Below are positions 8,242-18,308 of a stretch of 64,000 nucleotides of DNA, in pieces. This DNA comes from Erysipelotrichaceae bacterium (GTDB lineage Bacteria > Bacillota_I > Bacilli_A > Erysipelotrichales > Erysipelotrichaceae), in the NCBI GenBank assembly GCA_030531215.1, contig JAUNNY010000001.1, positions 1 through 64,000 of the forward strand, read 5' to 3'. Position 1 is the first letter of the stretch. Each line of letters starts with the position of its first letter. Both the position numbers and the translations under genes were made by a program. Below the pieces are notes generated by a model. The model saw nothing but the letters and a program-made list of their open reading frames with translations, ran no database searches and was not told the origin of the DNA.

Positions 8242-8988
8242 ATGAGAAAACCAATTATCGTCGGAAACTGGAAGATGAATAAGACAATGGCTGAGACAGA
8301 AGAATTCTTCAAGGCTGTTGATGCTTACGCTGTAAGCGAAAATGCTACTTATGGTATCGGTGCTCCATTTACAGATTTAAAGGTTGCAGTAGACAATGCT
8401 AAAAACTTAATCGTTGCTGCTGAAAACTGTCACTACGAAGACACTGGTGCTTATACTGGCGAAGTATCTGTTCCTATGCTACAAGAAATCGGTGTTACTC
8501 ATTGTATCATCGGTCATAGTGAAAGAAGAACTTATTATGCTGAAACAGATGAAACAGTAAACAAGAAGATTAAGAGATTATTAGATGCTGATATTACTCC
8601 AATCGTTTGTATTGGTGAAACTGAAGCTCAATTTGATGCTGGAGAAACTACTGAAGTATTAAAGAAACAACTTCATGGTGGTTTAGAAGGTTTATGTGAA
8701 AAATGTGTTTCTAAGCTAGTTATTGCTTATGAACCTATTTGGGCTATCGGTACTGGCAAATCAGCTAATAAGGAAATCGCTGAAAATTGCTGCAAGACTA
8801 TCAGAGAAGAAATTAGAGCTATGTTAGGTGACTACGCTGCCGATTCTGTAAGAATTCAATATGGTGGTTCAGTAAAACCTGAAAATATCGCTGAATATAT
8901 GGCTTGCGAAGATATCGATGGTGCTTTGATTGGTGGCGCTTCATTAAAGGTTGACTCTTTCAAAGCTATTATTGATGCTACAAAGTAA
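8242..8988 (+). CDS. tpiA: Triosephosphate isomerase
   Basis: Triosephosphate isomerase interconverts dihydroxyacetone phosphate and glyceraldehyde 3-phosphate. The 248-residue TIM barrel shows GNWKMN with the catalytic Lys, IIGHSERR with the catalytic His, AYEPIWAIGTG with the catalytic Glu, and the phosphate-binding YGGS and GGASL elements. An AGGAG site overlaps the end of pgk. A strong terminator follows. Confidence 0.98.
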   Translation: MRKPIIVGNWKMNKTMAETEEFFKAVDAYAVSENATYGIGAPFTDLKVAVDNAKNLIVAAENCHYEDTGAYTGEVSVPMLQEIGVTHCIIGHSERRTYYAETDETVNKKIKRLLDADITPIVCIGETEAQFDAGETTEVLKKQLHGGLEGLCEKCVSKLVIAYEPIWAIGTGKSANKEIAENCCKTIREEIRAMLGDYAADSVRIQYGGSVKPENIAEYMACEDIDGALIGGASLKVDSFKAIIDATK

Positions 8989-9010
8989 AAACCCTAAATA
9001 TTAATAATAG

Positions 9011-9040
9011 AGGATTCTCACTGCTGAGAATCCTTTTTTT
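9011..9040 (+). terminator. Terminator of pgk-tpiA
   Basis: A ten-base-pair stem AGGATTCTCA/TGAGAATCCT with loop CTGC is followed by seven T. Confidence 0.9.
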
Positions 9041-9143
9041 ATGATAAAATTGGTCTTTTTTAACATTTTTGTGTAAAATATGTGCAAAATGAGTAGCCTT
9101 TTTTATTTTTTATCGTATACTATTCGTGTAGGAGGTAAACTGT

Positions 9144-9833
9144 ATGAAAAAGTTATTAGTTACTCTTATTTCTATTCTTGTGGTATTCACATTAATAGGA
9201 TGTACAAAAGAAGAAAAACAAGAAGAACAGGAAGCAGTAGTTGGTGGTTACACATTATATGAAGGTGAATATAATGCTGAACTTCCAGATAAGGCAAAAG
9301 AAGTGTTCGAAAATGTTACAAAGAATTTGACTGGTACAACATATGATCCAATCGCTTTGTTAGGCACGCAAGTAGTTTCGGGTACAAATTATGCTTTCTT
9401 TGTTAGAGAAAAACCAGTTGCAAATTTCGCTATTATCACTGTTTATGCTGATCTACAAGGTAATACTGAGATCTTAAAAACCTTTGATATAGATCTGGAT
9501 GCTGAAGCTAGTGATAAAGGAAATAGCGACGCTAACTTATTAGGTGGTTGGAAAGTATATGAAGGCGATAATAAGTGTGATGTTCCAGATGAAGTAGTAG
9601 ATGCTTTGACAAAAGCAACAGAAGGAATGACGGGTGCTTCATATACACCAATTGCTTTATTAGGTACGCAAGTTGTATCTGGCATAAATTATTCAATTTT
9701 ATGTAAAGAAACAGTTATCGCATCTGAACCAATGACAAATTACTCAATCGTAATTGTATACAAGAATACTAGTGGAGATTGTGAGTTGTCTGGCGTTTAT
9801 AATTTAAGAAATTATACTGTAGAAAGAGATTAA
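9144..9833 (+). CDS. Secreted lipoprotein with two tandem cystatin-like domains
   Basis: This 229-residue protein has a lipoprotein signal peptide (lipobox LIGC, Cys20) and then two repeats exactly 100 residues apart. Each has Gly-Gly (34-35, 134-135), a helix starting near a Leu/Val-Pro-Asp, and then a YxPIALLGTQVVSGxNY block (67-83, 167-183). The Gln-Val-Val-Ser-Gly loop and following Asn-Tyr match the QVVAG-T-N-Y signature of family 1 cystatins (stefins), and the order Gly-Gly, helix, QVVxG hairpin, second hairpin is the same. Cystatins inhibit papain-type cysteine proteases; a similar role outside this cell is inference. AGGAGG precedes the ATG, and it is co-transcribed with the next lipoprotein. 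Confidence 0.8.
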   Translation: MKKLLVTLISILVVFTLIGCTKEEKQEEQEAVVGGYTLYEGEYNAELPDKAKEVFENVTKNLTGTTYDPIALLGTQVVSGTNYAFFVREKPVANFAIITVYADLQGNTEILKTFDIDLDAEASDKGNSDANLLGGWKVYEGDNKCDVPDEVVDALTKATEGMTGASYTPIALLGTQVVSGINYSILCKETVIASEPMTNYSIVIVYKNTSGDCELSGVYNLRNYTVERD

Positions 9834-9848
9834 TAGGAGGCAAACGAC

Positions 9849-10703
9849 ATGAAAAACATACTCAAAGTAGTATTAGTAAGTATGATGTGTTTATGTTTAT
9901 TTGCATGTTCTAATACTGTTGAACCAGAAGATGAAACGATATCAGGCATGTCTAATCCAATGGTGGTTTATGATTCATTAGAAGAGATTAATGAAAAAGT
10001 AGGCGTAAAGCTTTCAATTCCACAAGATATGGTAACAGAGAAAGAATCATATCAGATAATCAATGATGAAATTGCTGAATATGACTTTACAGATGAAGGT
10101 TATCAATTCGCATTGAGAGGTGCTAAGAAAAATGATGATATTTCTGGCATCTACATTAATTCTAAAATGGCCTACGATAAAGATGATTTAGGTTTTGTTG
10201 AAGATGAAAATTTTAAAGCTTATCGTTTCTTTGTAGAAGAAAATCAATATGTTCTAACTGTAAAAGATAATGGTGAAATTTCTGAAGATGATTTCGATAT
10301 TATCTGTAATAGTATAGAAAATGAAATTTATAAAAACGAATCTTGTGAAGATACAATCGCATTGATAGGTAATTATCAAGATTCATATACGCAAAGAGCT
10401 TCTGCAACAATCGAACTAGCTGGAAGAGATAAAGTGTTACTAACAATTACTTGGCCAAATTCTGTAGAAGAGTATGAAGAATGGGGTGCGGTCTCAAGTT
10501 GTAGCAGTAATAAAATTAGATATGATTCTTTAGTTCATAAAGTAATAGTTACTGATGCAGAAGGCAATTCGGATGTTTCTACAAATATAGTTGAGGAAGA
10601 TGGCTTCTTCGTAATCAAAGATGGAAAATTGTATTGGACTGGTGCTAATGACGAGACAAAAGCTAATTGTGTCTTTGAAAAAATTGAACAAGTCGTTGAA
10701 TAA
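9849..10703 (+). CDS. Secreted lipoprotein, paralogue of the one at 43802-44629
   Basis: This 284-residue protein has a lipobox (LFAC, Cys20). The N-terminal domain contains SNPMVVYDSLEEINEKVGVKLSIP, a pattern like the N-terminal DUF4367-type domains of Firmicute envelope proteins. The C-terminal domain has GNYQDSYTQRA, a W-x-x-S-x-x-E-Y-E-E-W stretch and a final DGKLYWTGA. All these blocks recur in the lipoprotein at 43802-44629. AGGAGG precedes the start, and it lies 15 bases after the cystatin-like gene, probably in one operon. Function unknown; both proteins face outward from the membrane. Confidence 0.75.
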   Translation: MKNILKVVLVSMMCLCLFACSNTVEPEDETISGMSNPMVVYDSLEEINEKVGVKLSIPQDMVTEKESYQIINDEIAEYDFTDEGYQFALRGAKKNDDISGIYINSKMAYDKDDLGFVEDENFKAYRFFVEENQYVLTVKDNGEISEDDFDIICNSIENEIYKNESCEDTIALIGNYQDSYTQRASATIELAGRDKVLLTITWPNSVEEYEEWGAVSSCSSNKIRYDSLVHKVIVTDAEGNSDVSTNIVEEDGFFVIKDGKLYWTGANDETKANCVFEKIEQVVE

Positions 10704-10729
10704 CAATAATTAATAGTGTTTGTGGCATT

Positions 10730-10755
10730 GGCTGTCAAAATTGGCAGCCTTTTTT
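10730..10755 (+). terminator. Terminator of the lipoprotein operon
   Basis: A GGCTGTCA/TGGCAGCC stem (one G-T pair) is followed by six T. Confidence 0.75.
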
Positions 10756-10764
10756 ATTTGGCAG

Positions 10765-10773
10765 TGCTAAAAT
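10765..10773 (+). promoter_or_regulatory. Extended -10 giving a leaderless ABC exporter mRNA
   Basis: TG-C-TAAAAT ends seven bases before the ATG at 10781. Initiation at the usual distance would place the RNA 5' end at the start codon; no ribosome-binding site is present. Confidence 0.65.
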
Positions 10774-10780
10774 TATATTG

Positions 10781-12526
10781 ATGATTAAAAGATTTCTTGT
10801 TTACTATAAGCCATACAAAAAGCTATTCATAGAGGATATGATAGCTTCTTTCTTGGTTTCTCTAGCAGGAATGGTATATCCCATTATTACGAGAAATATG
10901 CTTAACGATTTTATTCCTAATAAGAAATATAATCTTATTGTTATTTTTGGTATTAGTTTATTAATCATTTATATTATTCGTGCTTTACTTAGATTCTTTG
11001 TCCAATACTATGGTCACTTTATGGGCGTAAGTATGCAATCAGATATGCGCAAGGCATTATTTAAAAAGATTGAACAATTACCTTTTACCTATTTTGATAA
11101 TAATGAAACAGGAAGCATTATGTCTCGTTTAACTAACGATTTATTTGATATTAGTGAACTAGCTCACCACGGTCCTGAAAACATTATCATGTGTACTTTG
11201 ATGATAATTTTATCTTTCTGTTATCTATTAAGTATTAATGTTTATTTAACGTTGATCATTTTCGCTAGTGTTCCATTTATGACGTTAATAACTATTAGAT
11301 TACGTAGATATATGAAAGAATCATCACGTAAATCAAAGATAGCGATTTCTAAAATAAACGCAGATATCTCTTCATCTATTTCAGGCATCAGAGTAACCAA
11401 AGCTTTTAATAACTATGATGTTGAATTGGATAAGTTTGATAAAAGCAATAATGAATTTGTTGAAGCTAGAAAGATGCATTTTAGAGGCTTCTCTATCTTT
11501 AATTCATCAACTAGTTTTATTGGTGACTTATTCAATGTTATTGTATTAATCTCTGGTGGTTTATTCTTATATAATGGTTTAATCAGTTTTGGTGATTATT
11601 CTACATTTATTATTTCTGTTAATTTATTTATTGATCCAATCAATCGTTTAATTCAATTCACCGAACAATTCCAAGAAGGCGCTACAGGCTTTGAAAGATT
11701 TGTAGAAATAATGGATTTACCTGTTGAAGAAGATGGTCCAAATGCTAAAGATTATAAGAATTTGAAAGGCAATATTGAATTTAAACATGTGACATTTGAT
11801 TATGGTAGTCATGATGTATTGGATGATATATCTTTCAAAGTTGATAAGGGTAAAACAATTGCACTTGTCGGACCTTCAGGTGGAGGTAAAACAACTATTT
11901 GTCATTTACTTCCAAGATTCTACGAAATTGAAAAAGGTGAGATACTAATTGACAATAAAGATATACGCAATATTACGCGTGCTTCATTACGTAAAAATAT
12001 TGGCATAGTTCAACAAGATGTTTTCTTGTTCTCTGGTTCTTTCTATGAAAATATACTATATGGTAGATTAGATGCTTCAAGAAAAGAAGTAATTGAAGCA
12101 GCTAAGAAAGCTAATATTTATGAATACATCATGTCTTTGCCAGAAGGATTTGATACACAAATCGGTGAACGTGGTGTTAAACTTTCTGGTGGTCAAAAAC
12201 AAAGACTATCAATTGCGAGAGTCTTTTTGAAAAATCCATCAATCTTAATATTGGATGAAGCAACTAGTGCATTAGATAATACTACAGAAATATTGATTCA
12301 AGAAGCACTTAATTCTTTAAAGAAAGGTAGAACTACAATTATTGTTGCCCATAGATTATCGACAATTAAGAATGCTGATGAGATACTAGTAGTATCTAAT
12401 GGCAAGATTCTTGAACAAGGTACACACGAAGAATTACTAAAGAAAAGAAATGGTAAATATAAGAAATTATATGCAGCTCAATTTAAAGATTCTGATTTTG
12501 GTATAGATTTAAAAATGTTGTCGTAG
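10781..12526 (+). CDS. ABC exporter half-transporter (membrane and ATPase domains fused)
   Basis: This 581-residue exporter has an N-terminal six-helix membrane domain (about 15-310) and a C-terminal ATPase with Walker A GPSGGGKT, the signature LSGGQKQR, Walker B ILILDEATSALD and H-loop AHRLS. It should work as a homodimer because no partner lies beside it. The family exports lipids, drugs or peptides; the substrate cannot be told. The start at ATG 10781 follows a -10 by seven bases, so translation is probably leaderless. galM follows after 11 bases. Confidence 0.93.
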   Translation: MIKRFLVYYKPYKKLFIEDMIASFLVSLAGMVYPIITRNMLNDFIPNKKYNLIVIFGISLLIIYIIRALLRFFVQYYGHFMGVSMQSDMRKALFKKIEQLPFTYFDNNETGSIMSRLTNDLFDISELAHHGPENIIMCTLMIILSFCYLLSINVYLTLIIFASVPFMTLITIRLRRYMKESSRKSKIAISKINADISSSISGIRVTKAFNNYDVELDKFDKSNNEFVEARKMHFRGFSIFNSSTSFIGDLFNVIVLISGGLFLYNGLISFGDYSTFIISVNLFIDPINRLIQFTEQFQEGATGFERFVEIMDLPVEEDGPNAKDYKNLKGNIEFKHVTFDYGSHDVLDDISFKVDKGKTIALVGPSGGGKTTICHLLPRFYEIEKGEILIDNKDIRNITRASLRKNIGIVQQDVFLFSGSFYENILYGRLDASRKEVIEAAKKANIYEYIMSLPEGFDTQIGERGVKLSGGQKQRLSIARVFLKNPSILILDEATSALDNTTEILIQEALNSLKKGRTTIIVAHRLSTIKNADEILVVSNGKILEQGTHEELLKKRNGKYKKLYAAQFKDSDFGIDLKMLS

Positions 12527-12537
12527 GAGAGTAAAAA

Positions 12538-13488
12538 ATGAAACAACAAATTGAAAATGCTTATTTAAAAATTGAAGTTAGTGAATTAGGTGCAACTTTA
12601 GTTAAACTTATTGAAAAGGAAACTGATACAGATTTAGTATTAGGTTTCGATGATGACCGAGGATATCTAGATAATAATGGGGCTAATATTGGTGCTAGTA
12701 TTGGTAGAAATTCTAATCGTATTGGCAATGGCAGATTTGAACTTAATGGTAAAACTTATCAATTAACTATCAATAATAATATGAATCAACTTCATGGTGG
12801 GGGATTCAACGGTTTTGGTTTCAAGATGTGGAAATTAAAAGAAGCTAAAGATGATGAACTAGTATATTATTATGATGCTAAAGATGGTGAGGAAGGTTTT
12901 CCAGGTAATTGCCATGCTGAAGTAAGTTATAAACTACAAGACAACAATTTGATTATTACTTTTACAGGAACATCAGATCAGGATACTATCTTCAATATGA
13001 CTAATCACTCATATTTCTGTTTAGGTGATGACAATATTCTTGATCAGGAATTATATGTTACTTCAGATAAGTATTCTCCAACTGATGAATATGCATTAAC
13101 ACTTGATGAAGTAAGAGATGTTAAAGATACGCCATATGATTTTAGAGAATTTACTAGAATTGGTAGTCAATTGGAAAAACTTAAAGATGGCATCGATAAT
13201 AACTATGTTTGGGAAAATATGGAAGATAAACTGATGTGCGAATTAAAGAATGATAAATTCAAACTAAGCATGTATTCTGATTTACCAGATATGCATATCT
13301 ATACCTCTTATTATTTAGATCCTTGTACTGGTAAATATGGGAAACAATATAAACGTTATTCAGGTATTGCTTTAGAATGCCAATTCTATCCAAATGGTAT
13401 AAATTATAGTGATTATATTAAACCGATTTTAAGAAAAGGCGAAGTCTCTAGTCATTATATGAAGATCAAAATTGATACACTTAAATAG
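12538..13488 (+). CDS. galM: Aldose 1-epimerase
   Basis: Galactose mutarotase family, 316 residues, mostly beta. It shows the substrate Arg in IGRNSNRIGNG, the QLHGGGFNGFG block with the family His, the second His in MTNHSYFCLG, and the catalytic Glu in the C-terminal ALECQFYPNG. It interconverts alpha and beta anomers of hexoses in the cytoplasm. A TAGGAGAG site lies upstream. It follows the ABC exporter closely, which may be only a shared transcript. Confidence 0.93.
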   Translation: MKQQIENAYLKIEVSELGATLVKLIEKETDTDLVLGFDDDRGYLDNNGANIGASIGRNSNRIGNGRFELNGKTYQLTINNNMNQLHGGGFNGFGFKMWKLKEAKDDELVYYYDAKDGEEGFPGNCHAEVSYKLQDNNLIITFTGTSDQDTIFNMTNHSYFCLGDDNILDQELYVTSDKYSPTDEYALTLDEVRDVKDTPYDFREFTRIGSQLEKLKDGIDNNYVWENMEDKLMCELKNDKFKLSMYSDLPDMHIYTSYYLDPCTGKYGKQYKRYSGIALECQFYPNGINYSDYIKPILRKGEVSSHYMKIKIDTLK

Positions 13489-13508
13489 CTCTTATGAGCT
13501 ATTTTTTT
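13483..13508 (+). terminator. Terminator after galM
   Basis: A nine-base-pair stem AAATAGCTC/GAGCTATTT with loop TTAT overlaps the galM stop and runs into seven T. Confidence 0.85.
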
Positions 13509-13533
13509 ATGAGTGATAATGTGTTGCCAATGT

Positions 13534-13573
13534 TTAGCACTCTTATTGACTGAGTGCTATTTCGTAGTATAAT
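13534..13573 (+). promoter_or_regulatory. CIRCE operator and SigA promoter of groES-groEL
   Basis: TTAGCACTC, nine bases, GAGTGCTAT (13534-13560) is a near-perfect CIRCE element, the binding site of the heat-shock repressor HrcA. The promoter TTGACT (13546-13551) and TATAAT (13568-13573), 16 bases apart, overlaps it, so HrcA would block RNA polymerase. One base of the right arm differs from consensus (final T for A). hrcA is not in this window. Confidence 0.95.
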
Positions 13574-13598
13574 TTACTTGTATAAAGGAGGTTTTAAG

Positions 13599-15514
<1,916 letters not shown>

Positions 15515-15524
15515 TAATCATTCA

Positions 15525-15556
15525 AATGGTCACCAAAGATGGTGACCATTTTTTTG
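15525..15556 (+). terminator. Terminator of groES-groEL
   Basis: A ten-base-pair stem AATGGTCACC/GGTGACCATT with a six-base loop is followed by T-rich sequence; the next promoter starts inside its T run. Confidence 0.9.
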
Positions 15557-15563
15557 TTATAAT
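15555..15563 (+). promoter_or_regulatory. Extended -10 giving a leaderless transporter mRNA
   Basis: TG-T-TATAAT is a perfect extended -10 that ends seven bases before the ATG at 15571; no ribosome-binding site lies between. Confidence 0.7.
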
Positions 15564-15570
15564 AGAAACA

Positions 15571-17070
15571 ATGAAAAAATTAATAGTCTGTTTATTAGTG
15601 CTTATTAATTTGTTAACTGTTAATGTGTTTTCTGATGAAGAAGTAACGGTTAGCAGTTTTAATAATAGCGATATTAAAGTTGGTGTACAAACCGGTTCAA
15701 TTCAAGAAGGAATCATTGATAAGAACTTACCAAATGCTCAAAAAGTATATTTTGATGATTATTCAGCAATCAGCTTAGCCTTGAGTGAGGGAAAGATAGA
15801 TTGTTTTGTTGTACCTAGGATGATGTATTTAAGAATTAAGGAAACATATAATCAATTTAAAATGTGTAGTGAAACATTTGAAGGCGGCGATGTTGCTTTT
15901 GGTGTAAGTAAAGATCCTAGCAAAGATAAAATATATGAACAATTATGTGAATACATAACAAATAATAAAGCTCTTCTTGATGATTTGTTTGAACAGTGGA
16001 CAACAAATATAGATGAAGTTGAAAGACCTAATTATAAAGATTTATCTGCTGAAAATGGCGTTCTGCAAATTGTTACTGCAGCAACAGCACAGCCTTTAGT
16101 ATATGTAGAAAATAATGAAATAACTGGCTTTGAAATTGATGTATTGACACGTTTCGGTAAAGAATATGGTTATGGATTAGAACTAACAAATACCTCTTTT
16201 GATTCGGTTATATTATCTTTGAAACAAGATAAAGCTGATATTGCTTCTGCTTTTTTGGCTGCAACCGAAGAAAGAAAAGAAAGTATCAGATTTTCAACGC
16301 CATATTATAACGAATACAATCTTCTAGTGTATTGCGATGAAATATCGATAGGTACTAGTAATGGGTTCTTTGATAACTTTAATAAGAGCTTCATTAAAGA
16401 AGATCGCTATAAGTTGTTGTTAGATGGTTTTGTTACTACAATCTTGATTGCCGTTTCTTCTACAGTACTAGCTACTTTGTTGGCTGGGGTGATTTGTTAT
16501 TTAAAAATAAAAGGAAATAAAGTAGTTGCTTCTATCTGCAATGGTTATATTCAAATATTTGAAGGAACACCAATTTTAGTATTGTTGTTAGTGTTCTATT
16601 ATATTATTTTTTCTGATCGCGGCACTAGTGCGATTCTTGTTTCAATTATTGTATGTTCACTAAATTCGGCCGCCTTCTTTGCGGAAAGTTTCTACGCAGG
16701 TATCACTAATGTTGATCCTGGCCAAAAAGAAGCTGGATTATCACTAGGCTACAGCGAATTCCAAACTTTCATCAAGTTCGTTTTGCCTAGTGCTGCTCAA
16801 ACATTCTTGCCTACATATCAAAGTTCAATCATTTCTTTATTAAAAGGAACTTCTGTTGTAAGTTATATTTCTGTACAAGATTTAACTAAAGCTGCCGAAA
16901 TAATCCGTAGTAGAACATATGAGCCTATGCTTCCATTAATTACTATTGCTTTAGTCTATTTCTTGTTATCTAGATTGATTACTTATATCTTTAAGAGAAT
17001 TCAAGAATCTATGAAACCACAAAGGTGTGGTAAATATTTGAAAGGAGTTAAACTTCATGATCAAGATTAA
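15571..17070 (+). CDS. Amino-acid ABC transporter, permuted binding protein fused to permease
   Basis: This 499-residue protein has a signal peptide (about 1-19), two binding-protein segments and a HisM/GlnP-type permease (about 283-490, with the EAA loop around DPGQKEAGLSLGY). Segment one (33-150) looks like lobe 2 plus the C-terminal part of lobe 1 of a GlnH-type protein. Segment two (163-255) looks like the N-terminal part of lobe 1, ending TPYY. Normal proteins have these in the opposite order, so together they make one binding protein in circularly permuted order. The likely cargo is a polar amino acid. An in-frame TTG-type start at 15526 lies in the terminator and is rejected. Its stop overlaps the ATPase start by 14 bases. 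Confidence 0.8.
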   Translation: MKKLIVCLLVLINLLTVNVFSDEEVTVSSFNNSDIKVGVQTGSIQEGIIDKNLPNAQKVYFDDYSAISLALSEGKIDCFVVPRMMYLRIKETYNQFKMCSETFEGGDVAFGVSKDPSKDKIYEQLCEYITNNKALLDDLFEQWTTNIDEVERPNYKDLSAENGVLQIVTAATAQPLVYVENNEITGFEIDVLTRFGKEYGYGLELTNTSFDSVILSLKQDKADIASAFLAATEERKESIRFSTPYYNEYNLLVYCDEISIGTSNGFFDNFNKSFIKEDRYKLLLDGFVTTILIAVSSTVLATLLAGVICYLKIKGNKVVASICNGYIQIFEGTPILVLLLVFYYIIFSDRGTSAILVSIIVCSLNSAAFFAESFYAGITNVDPGQKEAGLSLGYSEFQTFIKFVLPSAAQTFLPTYQSSIISLLKGTSVVSYISVQDLTKAAEIIRSRTYEPMLPLITIALVYFLLSRLITYIFKRIQESMKPQRCGKYLKGVKLHDQD

Positions 17071-18130
17071 GAACTTATGTAAAAAATATGAAGCAGCTAC
17101 TCCATTATAAAACATAAACGCAATTATCAATGATGGCGAAATCATTTCTATTATTGGACCATCAGGCACGGGAAAATCAACGTTTATTCGTTGCTTGAAT
17201 CTTTTAGAGAAACCAACTAGTGGTGAGATTTATTATGATGATGTATGTATTAGTGATCCTACTTATAATCCTGTTGATATAAGAAAACAAACAGCGATGG
17301 TATTCCAATCATTTAATTTATTTGAGAATTTAAATGTCGTCGAAAATGTTATGGCTGCATTAGTGGATCTTAAAAACATAGACAATCAAGACGCATATGA
17401 TTTAGCGATGAAACAATTAGAAGATGTGGGCATGGCAGATAAAGCTTATAGGTTTCCAAGTGAATTATCTGGTGGCCAAAAACAAAGAGTTGCAATTGCT
17501 CGTGCGTTAGCTACTAAACCTAAAGTGTTATTTATGGATGAACCAACTAGTGCTTTAGATCCAACAATGGTTGATGAAGTTCTGAATGTAATTAAAAAGA
17601 TAATAAACAAACAAATGACTGTTATTATCGTTACACACGAGATAAAGTTTGCTAAAGAAATTAGCGACCGTGTCTTTTATATGGATGAAGGAATTATTTA
17701 CGAAGAGGGAACTTCAGAAGAAATCTTTGAGCATCCAAACAAAACTAAAACAAAAGCTTTCGTATCAGGCTTAAAGACAATTAAGGTCGAATTTACAGAC
17801 AATAGTTTCACTTATGGCGAAGTAAGAAAACAAATTAGTAATTATTTAGCCCAATACAAAGTTGATAGGAACTTAGCTTATCATCTAGATATTATTATTG
17901 ATGAATTAATTATCAACGGATTAGTTAAAAAATATAAAAAAGCTAGATTTAATATCGGTGTATTTAATGATGATGAACTTGAAATAGATGCAGCATATCA
18001 TGACGATGATGATTATGACATTATGAATGAGTTAGATATTGTTAGTAAAAAGATGGTTGATAGTTATAGTAAGGATTATACGCATAGCTACAACGGACGA
18101 ATAAATGTAATAAGATTTAAAGTAGTGTAG
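17057..18130 (+). pseudogene. Amino-acid ABC transporter ATPase with in-frame stop and anti-sigma-like domain
   Basis: The frame starts at ATG 17057 with AAAGGAG upstream and runs MIKIKNLCKKYEAATPL, then TAA at 17108-17110 (codon 18), then continues uninterrupted for 340 codons. The Walker A (GPSGTGKS, codons 34-41) is after the stop, and the longest frame beginning at a usual start codon after the stop (TTG 17195) lacks it. One base change from AAA, CAA or GAA explains the TAA. The rest is intact: signature LSGGQKQR, Walker B VLFMDEPTSALD and an H-loop His. About 125 extra C-terminal residues resemble an RsbW-type GHKL ATPase (DELIINGL for the N-box). Unless there is readthrough or non-standard initiation, the gene is inactive. 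Confidence 0.75.
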
Positions 18131-18133
18131 TTA

Positions 18134-18192
18134 TGAAAATATTTTCAGAAAATATATACATATTTTCATATTAATGAAAATTTTCACAATTC
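18134..18192. repeat. Cluster of TGAAAA/TTTTCA palindromes
   Basis: A perfect 14-bp palindrome TGAAAATATTTTCA (18134-18147) is followed by a looser inverted repeat (18148-18166) and a perfect 12-bp TGAAAATTTTCA (about 18174-18185). A 22-base stretch around the first palindrome is repeated exactly at 37535-37556. This looks like an operator array of an unknown regulator. Confidence 0.5.
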
Positions 18193-18268
18193 TTTCACAA
18201 TAATGATGATAGGATATAGGTGTTAAGATAGTTTTTCATTTTTATCCTCCGTTAGTAAATATAAGACA

Positions 18269-18290
18269 AACAAGCTTAGGCTTGTTTTCT
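18269..18290 (+). terminator. Hairpin/terminator before tRNA-Arg
   Basis: An AACAAGC/GCTTGTT stem with loop TTAG is followed by TTCTT. It would end a short transcript from the 18.2-kb intergenic region. I see no convincing gene there. Confidence 0.6.
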
Positions 18291-18308
18291 TATGTATAAT
18301 ATTAATGT

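Noticed and set aside
15526-15570. Upstream start for the fused binding-protein/permease
   Set aside because: That start lies inside the groEL terminator and before the -10 box, and would put 15 extra residues before a good signal peptide.
18195-18239. Minus-strand 14-codon frame with GGAGG and ATG
   Set aside because: Too short to support without conservation; its promoter is unclear and it overlaps an AT-rich operator region.
18100-18300. CRISPR or insertion-sequence remnant
   Set aside because: The repeats here are palindromic operators of unequal spacing, without regular spacers, terminal inverted repeats or transposase fragments.
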